Below, one piece after another: positions 56,390-64,000 of a DNA stretch of 64,000 nt. Every line of letters begins with the position of its first letter. The stretch's first letter is position 1. The position numbers and the translations under genes were made by a program. The stretch comes from Membranipora membranacea. Lineage: Eukaryota > Bryozoa > Gymnolaemata > Cheilostomatida > Membraniporidae. The notes under the pieces were generated by a model. It was not told the DNA's origin. It did no database searches and worked only from the letters and a program-made list of their open reading frames with translations. The stretch is taken from assembly GCA_914767715.1 (NCBI GenBank), contig OU612071.1, forward strand, positions 19,402,948 through 19,466,947, written 5' to 3'.

Positions 56390-57600
56390 TAAGACGTTGT
56401 AAAAATGGAAAAGCTGGGAATTAGAGTGGGTGGAGTTGCATTTCCTATATATATGTTCAGATAACTCTCATGATATCAACAAACCAATGATTAACATCAA
56501 TCAATGAACAAAGCATCTACAGCATCTACCTACAGTGTAATTGTGATTGTTATGGACTACAAGGCCTCTTGATTTATTTACACGAGATTTGAGAGATTAC
56601 CTATAGTATCACAGGTTTTATTCTAATCCCCAACGGTTCCGTGAAACTGGAATAGAAAATGGTGCAATTAATGGTGGTGCATAAAAATGTGCCTCTTCAA
56701 TAAAAATGCCGTCAATAATTAACTATTCAATTTAACGCAAACTATAAGGAACAATATACTCAAAGATCAAATAAACACAAATCTCAACCCTATTAATTAA
56801 TTTTGAATGTACTGAGAAATAAAAAAGATATTGAGTCAAGTGAAGTTGGAGTAGAATTATTTTAACCTACAGAAAACGGAATTTAATTTATAACATAACC
56901 CTTTTGCTCTTTTAGTAAATCCCCAAATATCACCTTTGCCCAGAAAAATAGATAAATACAGATAAAGTTTATACGCAACTCAAGTTTACTGAGCCTGTGA
57001 GGAAAACCTCAAACACCAAGGCTCACAGGGCAACTAAAGGCTTGAGGAATTTGCTCGCCAAATTAATCCATCAATGCAGATAATTGGACACAAAACACAA
57101 TAGCCCGGTACCACACAAAGCTATGCAGCTATGGCCAATTAGGCACAACTCCCAGTGAATGGCAAAGGATCTAAACCGCCGTGAAGCAGCCACACTCCCG
57201 GCCAAATCACCTTGTGATTTCTCCCATCAACCATGACTGAAGATCGCAATTAAGAACTGATCAGAAAGAGAAAAAGAAGCCTAGTATATTTCTCAATCCA
57301 ATCCAAACATTTAGCAACACCAATCATGAATACAAAAACTGACATGCGAGAGGTTTGATCGAGCAAACAAATTAATTAACAAACGACAAGTTATTGAGGC
57401 AGCGACTGGCACTATCGAGAATAAATACAAATGAGAAGTGCCTATCGCTGTATGAAATGATAATAAATGCAATGCAATACAATAATGATTTAGTGCAGAG
57501 CAAAGCTTAACGAGTGAAAAAAAAAACACCATGAGGTGGGACGAAAAAGCAACAATTTAGAGTTGCTCCTCCATGAGTCCTGATAAAAGTCCAGTATTTA
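56390..57600. other. intergenic, possible 3' end of the BEL/Pao element
   Basis: No gene. A long terminal repeat of the BEL/Pao copy might lie between about 56.9 and 57.6 kb, but no matching 5' repeat is present for comparison because the element is truncated. Confidence 0.3.
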
Positions 57601-57613
57601 CATTGTATCCCTA

Positions 57614-60430
57614 TTACAGAGCTTCGTATTCGACTAGGCACACCAGTTTGTTAACTGGGCGAGTGAATGTTGAGTGATTGTTACTGATTACATCATAACA
57701 CAGACCTTTGACAGATCTGACTAGATTATCTACACTAGGTAAAACTTCGGTTATTCGTCCTAGTTTCCAAATACGTCGACCACAGTCATCACTGAGAATA
57801 ACGATGTCATTGATTGCGAGATTTCTTCTGGATTTTACCAATTTCTGTCTCTGCTGAAGATTTTGCACATACTCCTTATGCCATCTATTTCAGATTTTGT
57901 TGGCTAGCAGCTGTACTGCATGCCATCTCTTTCTGGCATAGACGTCGCCATCATCAAAATTACCCGGCATAGGTAAAATAACAGAGGACTTCATATGAAG
58001 TAAATCATTCGGTGATAAGGTTTTACAATCTGAGCTGGCAACCGTCAGAGGGCGACTGTTAATGATTGCCATACATTCATATAGTAGAGTACGCAGTGAT
58101 GTAGTACTGAAGTTATGCATATGTGGTGTCAAACCATTGAACACAGAGCGTATTGTCCTAATCATTCTTTCCAAACACCCGCCCATATGACTAGCGTGAG
58201 GGGTATTGAAAATAAACTCGCAGTGGTGTTCCTGTAGATATTTACTGAATGAACTATCTTGAGACATTTCATCATAGAGTTTCAGAATTTCGTTGTTTGC
58301 ACCAACAAAATTAGTGCCATTGTCACAACGCACAGAACTGACATTGCCTCTTAGAGCCACAAAGCAGCGCCAGCTCTGCAAGAAACAGTCTGTAGAGAGA
58401 TCGTCTAGAACAGGGCTGCCCAACGGGTGGCCCTGGGGCCGCATGCGGCCCCCTGACCCAATTATATGCGGCCCTCGACCCGACTGAGAGGATCGCGTAG
58501 TCGCAAAAACAATTTTCACCCCTTTATTTATTACATTCCTCATTTGTACAATAACAAGGAACGCTCTACATCTGGTCACAGTATTTTGGAATTCCCCACC
58601 ATTGCATTTGAGTGAGCTCCAATAAATAAAATTCCCACCTGCAGAGATGAAAATACTGCACGCCCATTATGAATGTTTGATTTATGGCGAGGTTGCGGGC
58701 CCCCAGGAACATTGCAATATGTGGATGCGGCCCCCTCAATGAAAAGGTTGGGCACCCCTGGTCTAGAGTTTCAATATGTACAGCTCTACTGAACAAGCAT
58801 GTGATTATTAGCCCATACTTCTTCATGTGTTTTCGACCGTCTTTTATGAGAAAGGGGCCAAAACATCACATCCTACATGTGTGAATGGGGGAACGGCTTC
58901 AACACGCTCAGGTGGAAGTCTGCCATTTTCTGACTTTCTACTGGCCTCCTGAGTCGAAGACAAAATGAGCATGTGTAAATCAGAGATGAGACCGCATTAC
59001 TCAAACCAACCACCCAACATCCAGCAGACCACACAGCTGACATGGTAAAAGTACGTCCCTGGTGAGCTTCTTATTCATGATAATGCTGCAAAATCTGTTT
59101 ACTGAGATTAGACTGTTTTGGTATGACAATGGGATGCTTGTCTGCTAATGACAGAGACGACAGTTTTACTCTACCACCCACTTGTAACAGATTATCACTA
59201 TCAATGAAGCAATCCAGTCTCCATAATGAACTAGATTTATCGATTGAACACCCTGACTGGATTGACTGAATTTCATTCTGATAGCTGATACTCTGGACTA
59301 GTGAAATGATGTAGTTTGATGCATTCTGGGTATGCTGAGCAGACAACTTCCAGCACCCATCAAATGAATGGTTTGACTTGATATTTTGGAACATGGCTAC
59401 ACATCTGACAGTTTGATTCCATGGTGATGATTAATTCACCAAACTCAAAACTATTTTATCAAACCCTGACATTCTTTCAGCTCAAAGTCATCAGGATCAA
59501 CAGTAAATGAACAGTTTGAGCTAGGATCGGTCTTCCACAGAAAGTCGGGTCCATGAAACCACATAGAATTGACCAGGAATTCTACTGTGCTTAATCCACG
59601 GGATGCAATATCTCAGGATTCAAACTAGTATTCACATAGTCTCATTGGGATATCAACGCGATTTCATTGATTTGAGTCACACAATTCGCAACAAATGTTT
59701 GGAACCGTTTCGAGTCATTATTGATATAGCCTAAGACGATTTTTGTGTCTGACCAGAGATAACTATCACACTGTTTGCCTAGTTCAGTTTTGAGAGAGTT
59801 ACATTGCTTAACAGCTAGTAATTCTGCTTGTAACTCTAGCCTAGGAATGGTAATACATTTCTTTAACGGAGTCACATGAGTTTTTCCTAGCATTAGACTA
59901 CAATTTACAGCATAATTTTTATCAAATGTCCTAACATATGAGCATGCTCCATACCCTAGCTCGCTATCATCTGTGAATGTATGGATTTCTTGTTTGACTG
60001 GCATGAATGAGTGTGGGTGATTACACCTGGGAATGGACAGACTGGAGATTTTGGAGATTTCAAAGTCCCAGATTTACCACTTATCACACATGTTTTGATC
60101 AAGTTCCTGGTCCCAACTCAAACTGTCTTTACATAAGTTTTGTATCATTACTCTAGCTGGCAGAATAAGAGGACTTATGAGACCCATACCCATACCGAAG
60201 CTTCATTAGCTAACACAGATCTCCTAATAATTTTCTTAGCAGGTACAGGCTGATATTTATAGGTGATTGGATCCGAGTGCAAGGCCCATAGCATGCCTAG
60301 AGCTCGCTCTGTTGAGTCGAGCAGCTGAATATTGTTCTGTGGTTTGAGATTCTTTAAAACACAAGAATCTAATCCTAAACTATTATTCCGAAACTTAATC
60401 TATTTGACCCCCAAGCAGATATGACTACTA
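57614..60430 (-). pseudogene. BEL/Pao retrotransposon polyprotein, 5'-truncated and broken
   Basis: Reading the minus strand: reverse-transcriptase connection remnants at about 60050-60430 (STERALGMLWALHSDP, LILPARVMIQNLC); RNase H at 59642-60004 (IHTFTDDSELGYGAC, CITIPRLELQAELLAV, LWSDTKIVLGYI); linker and zinc-binding-like region at 59071-59394 (LLQVGGRVKLS, HPIVIPKQSNL); integrase at 57890-58900 with VRCDNGTNFVGAN and SHMGGCLERMIRTIR; then DUF5641-type C-terminus at 57614-57880 (RNLAINDIVILSDDC, WKLGRITEVLP). The codon expected for the first integrase Asp, before CFGPF, is TGA. There are frameshifts, TGA before NRWHKEY, and a hAT MITE within the integrase. The gag, protease and N-terminal RT parts are missing. 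Confidence 0.8.
58411..58760. mobile_element. 350-bp hAT-type MITE in the BEL/Pao integrase
   Basis: The ends CAGGGCTGCCCAAC and GTTGGGCACCCCTG are inverted repeats, flanked by 8-bp duplications GTCTAGAA (58403-58410) and GTCTAGAG (58761-58768), one mismatch apart. CAGGG...CCCTG ends and 8-bp targets are typical of hAT elements. The interior carries further GC-rich inverted segments (GCATGCGGCCCCCTG, GGATGCGGCCCCC). Removal restores the integrase frame as AVHIETLDDLSTDCF. Confidence 0.85.
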
Positions 60431-60479
60431 CTTATTTCTGTTCTGCTTTAACAGTAGTTCCCAATGATACTTCTCAATA

Positions 60480-60680
60480 GTTTCCGACTTTGATATGAGC
60501 ACAGACGCGAATCACATGCGTTTAACTGTGGGTCACAATGATTTCCGACTTGATATGAGCACAGAGGCGAATTACCTGCGTTTAACTGTGGGTTCCAATG
60601 ATTTCCGATTTGATATGAGCACAGACGCGAATTACCTGCATTTAACTGTGGGTCACAATGATTTCCGACAAAAGGCTTGA
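60480..60680 (+). repeat. 60-bp tandem repeat, open in one frame
   Basis: Three full units and part of a fourth, each 60 bp, include GATATGAGCACAGA-GCGAA, TTTAACTGTGGGT and AATGATTTCCGA. Because 60 is a multiple of three, one frame stays open and repeats a 20-residue unit of the form MSTDANYLRLTVGHNDFRLD. No signal, start context or splice sites support a real protein. Confidence 0.7.
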
Positions 60681-60689
60681 GACAATGCT

Positions 60690-61750
60690 GAAAGGATTTC
60701 CTTCAATCTGCATGTTCCATATGTGTATAATGAGATATACCTGTCGGTTATGTCAAGGTCTACCCTTAGTAAGTTAGCTCCTATAATTCATGACCCATCA
60801 ATTATCTTTTGCAAAGGTAAAGTCTACATATTAGCTAAATTGTGGCATCAGCCTTAAATAATTTGAAGATCAGATATGGCATACCAATAAAAGCTGTGAA
60901 TGTCAAAGTAAAAAGGAAGTGACGTTGGTTGACCATTTATTGAGGACTTGAGGCGATTATGGTAATATTCATATTGTTATTTTGAAGATAAACAAAGATG
61001 ACGGAATACCAGACTTCAGGTGGTTCTGAGGAGTCATCGATCGAAACATCCCTACATATCGTCAATCATATTTTATATCAAAACTTCGATATAGACTAAT
61101 AAATCTTCCAACTCACAGGATTCAAGTCATTTCTCATATCTGTACTGCATTGCCTTATGATTTTTTTTTTAGGGAAGTTGTCTCACATCTGACGAAACAA
61201 ATAAGACAATTCCTACATAACTATATTACACATTGGCTGAGACCAGTCAATTCGCATGAGCACCTAATCACTCATAACATTTCAAAACTCCACACAGCCA
61301 ATTAATCCAAAAACTGATATGTCCTATTGACACAAATATATACACAAAGCACAGTTGATCAACTTCTTGCACACATAATAATAAAAGGAGCCCAACATCG
61401 AAATCAGGATCAGAATTAGAATGCTATAACTAATATTTATCTTTGAATTTTCCATAGACTTTACTTTACTCATTTTGTTTATGTTTCTTTTTGGTATTCC
61501 CTACTCATGTAACAGTATAAACACTCAATCTCACAGCATACCTAACGTTTGTGACAAAATAAACCAACCAACCAACCAGCCAATCATGCCTTCTTGGTAA
61601 AGCTAGTTATTTATCGCTATGAATTAATATTAAGAACATTCTTCTTTCATTTTACTTCTCACCAACCCGCCCATCTTAATATTTATCGTACGTAAAATGT
61701 AATCTTATTATCTTAACTGCTTACTAAGAATTTAGTTTGAATTATTATGA
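60690..61750. other. intergenic, no gene recognised
   Basis: AT-rich; AACC-rich short repeat near 61560-61580. No feature supportable. Confidence 0.3.
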
Positions 61751-61758
61751 TTGCTTAA

Positions 61759-62135
61759 AGGGCAACCAAGGTTTCGCAGCAATGCATTAATGGGTAGCAA
61801 ATAATGTGCTGGGCAGCATCAGCTTTGTGCATTACGCGGTGCAAAACTCAAAGTAGTTGCTGACCCTAAGCTGGGTAACACATCAGTTTAGGGGAGGTTC
61901 CAAGACTTTGCTGTAATAATTATAGAGCACAGGCTAAATAATAACAGGAACAGGAAACTGCTATGTGGTATTCTCTTTTATCTGAGTTTGAGTACCTGAT
62001 GGAAGAAATGTTTCACAAGAATTCTGGCTGAATAATCATCCGAATTGTATTTTGTCTTTTTCCCCGTGCAGAAGGTGCAATCTGCTATTAATCAATGGCC
62101 ATCAATGAGAAGTTGTTTGAAACCTTGGTTGCCCT
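61759..62135 (+). mobile_element. TTAA-flanked MITE, copy 3
   Basis: 377 bp, the same length as copy 1 and in reverse orientation to it. The ends AGGGCAACCAAGGTTTC and GAAACCTTGGTTGCCCT are perfect inverted repeats with TTAA on both sides (61755-61758, 62136-62139). Copies 1 and 3 are the best preserved. Confidence 0.88.
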
Positions 62136-62201
62136 TTAAAACTCACATTAAAGTAGTTTATTCACTGCAGGGCGCAACATCAAAGTGATTCTGACTTAGA
62201 T

Positions 62202-62450
62202 CTACAGCATTGAAAAATTTGCGCTGATGGATAAAAGAGATGGATCGAGATGCTCATCAACACACAAGGGCGGCTTCATGCTGCGAGGCCCGTCATGAGG
62301 AAGTTGTACTAGAGAAGGCCTTGGAACAGCGCTTGACTCATGAGTTTTAGCTGATGACCTCTGTTGCGCAGTTGTATGCGTACAACTGTGTGTTGTAACC
62401 TCCCTGACCCTTTCCAATGCACTTTTTTGCGCTTCCAATAGAAGATGCAA
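62202..62450 (-). CDS. possible short coding segment
   Basis: The minus frame begins LLLEAQKSALERVREVTTH, passes through a Ser/Thr/Gln region, and ends LDPSLLSISANFSML. It has protein-like composition and lies between two BEL/Pao pieces on the same strand. No family is recognised; it may be part of a retroelement or an isolated exon. Confidence 0.25.
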   Translation of the reverse strand: MHLLLEAQKSALERVREVTTHSCTHTTAQQRSSAKTHESSAVPRPSLVQLPHDGPRSMKPPLCVDEHLDPSLLSISANFSML

Positions 62451-62459
62451 AGTTTACAC

Positions 62460-63290
62460 CTGACTGTCCCTCAATTAATGGTTGTGGATAACACATGTTT
62501 ATTTTCCGGTGGCTTATCATTGTTGGTAATGTATTGTTATAATATTTTATGCGGGAATACTAAGAACTCTATATACAAATACCTGAGTTCTGTTGATTAT
62601 ATCCTCTCAGAGCCAACTACCACCGTAATCCTTAGTTTATATCCCTACCTAACGAACCTAGCTGAATATTAGAGTTGATACATTGAGAAATCTGGTATTA
62701 CATAGACACAAAATTAGCATTGAACATTACAATTGATACAAAACTCACACATTATGGGGAATAGAAAATCCGATAGTGAGCAATAGTGAGCAATTATGAA
62801 TGGTGACTAGTCGGGATGACAACTAGCTAAAATAAGAATGCCAAAATGATAATGGTATGTCTGATAAATGCAACTGAAATGAATATCTGATACAACAGAA
62901 AGCAATGTCCACATGTTATGTAATGAGATGAAATGTAATGCATGTATCAGTAAGTTATTCAACTGTAGGAATATAAAAAAAAAGAACCACTTACAATATT
63001 GATCAGAGCTCTAGGCTAAAAGATGTATCCTTTCCAATGTCTGGGTGACTAGTGACAGTAAATGGGTGAAAAGGTGCTTTAAATGGGTAAATGGGTGAAA
63101 AAGCTTTCAACATTGTATTGAAAGCGATGACTCGCGGTTAGAAAGAAAGATTAATAGATGAAGCAGTACATTTATCATGAACGCAGTTTTAGAACAATGG
63201 TGGGCTTTGTCAATGCTATAACACCGATTACCAGACCCCTAACGCCAAGCGCAACTCCTACGGTTACACCCCAAACAGAATACGCAGTTT
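62460..63290. other. intergenic, probable 3' flank of the second BEL/Pao copy
   Basis: No gene. AAATGGGTGAAAA-type short repeats at 63060-63105. A long terminal repeat cannot be assigned without its partner. Confidence 0.3.
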
Positions 63291-63295
63291 TCTCT

Positions 63296-64000
63296 CTAGT
63301 CAGTGGTAGGTTGCTGTTGATGTGGAAGTAGGAGGACTAGTTTGTGTATGGGTCTGTCAAGAAGCTGACCATTGCCAAGATGCAGCTGCACCTTGCGTAC
63401 TAGACCATCTTTGCTTGGGTAGACTGCATTTACTAGCGAGAGCTTCCATTCACATCTTGGCTGATGCGATTCAGTGAGCAGCACAACATCTCCAGGCTGA
63501 AGGTTTGGCTGAGGGGATCTCCACTTCTGCCTAGATTGAAGATGATGCAGATATTCCTTTCTCCATCGTGAGCAGAATTGTTGAGATAGAAACTGCAACC
63601 GCCGCCATCTTTTCCTAGAGTACAGACCAGGCTCATCGAAGTCACCTGGTGGTGATGAGTGAGGTTGTCCTTTAATAGTAAGCAGCATGTTCTGAGTAAG
63701 TGGAAGAGGTTCTTTTGTGGTTTCTTGATTCAGCTGCTCTACTATTAGAGGTCTGGAGTTGATGATAGCCATACATTCATATAGTAGTGTCCGGAGACTA
63801 GCTGAGTTGAGTCGACATGATGATTGTTCCAGGAGAATGCCTTTCATGACATTCCTCACTGTTCTTATTAGTCTTTCCCAGCATCCGCCCATATGACTAG
63901 CGGAAGGAACGTTGAATTTGAATTGACAGTGCTTAGATTTCAAATAGGTTTGGGTATCGATATCCATCATATCTTCTAGTGATTTCTTGAATTCGTTTCT
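63296..64000 (-). CDS. BEL/Pao integrase C-terminal part, runs off the window
   Basis: One uninterrupted minus-strand frame continues past position 64000. It contains the last catalytic Glu block, SASHMGGCWERLIRTVRNVM, then SLRTLLYECMAIINSRPLIV, the conserved FDEPGLYSRKRWRRLQFL region and SRWRKEYLHHLQSRQKW. The DUF5641-type end follows (LQPGDVVLLTESHQPRCEWK, GLVRKVQLHLGNG, RPIHKLVLLL) and the stop is at 63296. The integrase joins retrotransposon cDNA to host DNA. It has no stops or frameshifts within the window, unlike the copy at 57614-60430, and differs from it enough to be a separate subfamily. It may be part of an intact element beyond the window. Confidence 0.85.
   Translation of the reverse strand, partial: RNEFKKSLEDMMDIDTQTYLKSKHCQFKFNVPSASHMGGCWERLIRTVRNVMKGILLEQSSCRLNSASLRTLLYECMAIINSRPLIVEQLNQETTKEPLPLTQNMLLTIKGQPHSSPPGDFDEPGLYSRKRWRRLQFLSQQFCSRWRKEYLHHLQSRQKWRSPQPNLQPGDVVLLTESHQPRCEWKLSLVNAVYPSKDGLVRKVQLHLGNGQLLDRPIHKLVLLLPHQQQPTTD

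Noticed and set aside
58293-58884. Plus-strand frames across the BEL/Pao integrase
   Set aside because: They are opposite-strand shadows of the integrase and of the hAT MITE.

Overview
This window is eukaryotic, AT-rich DNA from an animal, probably a marine invertebrate. The genes have introns with GT/AG sites. The recognisable domains are animal-type: an SH2 exon, a C-type lectin, THAP, an NHL propeller joined to a mucin-like stretch, and BEL/Pao, hAT and Ginger-like elements. I cannot name the species from sequence alone. No operons, prokaryotic signals or CRISPR arrays are present. Most of the window is transposons and their relics; the host genes are few, small and split by introns.

Layout. 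0.5-0.8 kb: one exon of a repeat-associated protein. 2.5-3.3 kb: a two-exon gene for a tiny secreted four-cysteine peptide. 5-8.7 kb: inverted dispersed repeats, a tandem pair of repeats with a U2 snRNA-like head, a minisatellite and a tRNA-headed SINE. 9-12.6 kb: a gag-like relic, a TTAA-flanked MITE, a transposon-associated ORF and a broken non-LTR reverse transcriptase. 14.9-16.7 kb (minus): a broken THAP gene with a 706-bp palindrome in an intron. 18.3-18.6 kb (minus): an exon with a Cys/His motif typical of repeat-encoded proteins. 19.6-25 kb: repeats, including nested insertions in a small satellite. 25.06-26.12 kb: a C-type lectin pseudogene. 26.7-29.2 kb: a 2.4-kb foldback element. 30.9-34.3 kb (minus): an SH2 exon and Ser/Lys/Arg-rich candidate exons. 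35-41 kb: hairpins, another U2-like copy and weak exon candidates.

The centre of the window, 41.07-51.57 kb on the minus strand, is the most informative part. A seven-exon host gene encodes a secreted protein of 624 residues: signal peptide, NHL beta-propeller, Thr-rich mucin stretch, Cys-containing C-terminus. Its third exon is cut by a 6,761-bp DNA transposon (43288-50048) flanked by a perfect 5-bp duplication, ACCCT. Removing the element and one copy of the duplication restores the reading frame exactly. The element ends in TGTTACACCC/GGGTGTAACA, has about 390-bp terminal inverted repeats, and carries its own six-exon gene on the minus strand. That gene encodes a DDE integrase, an OTU cysteine-protease domain and an F-box-like domain in one 841-codon frame. 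It resembles the Ginger (Gypsy-integrase-related) group, and the protease/F-box pairing suggests an element that acts on the host ubiquitin system. Four nonsense codons break this copy, so it was probably moved in trans or has decayed since insertion.

52-56.4 kb: a copy of the repeat at 40.7 kb in opposite orientation, a non-LTR fragment, and a hAT transposase relic (DUF4371/GTF2IRD2-like) split by a 439-bp non-LTR insertion with a 15-bp target duplication. 57.6-60.4 kb (minus): a truncated BEL/Pao polyprotein whose integrase is split by a 350-bp hAT-type MITE. 60.5 kb: a 60-bp tandem repeat open in one frame. 61.8 kb: the third TTAA MITE. 63.3-64 kb (minus): a second, better preserved BEL/Pao integrase that runs off the window.
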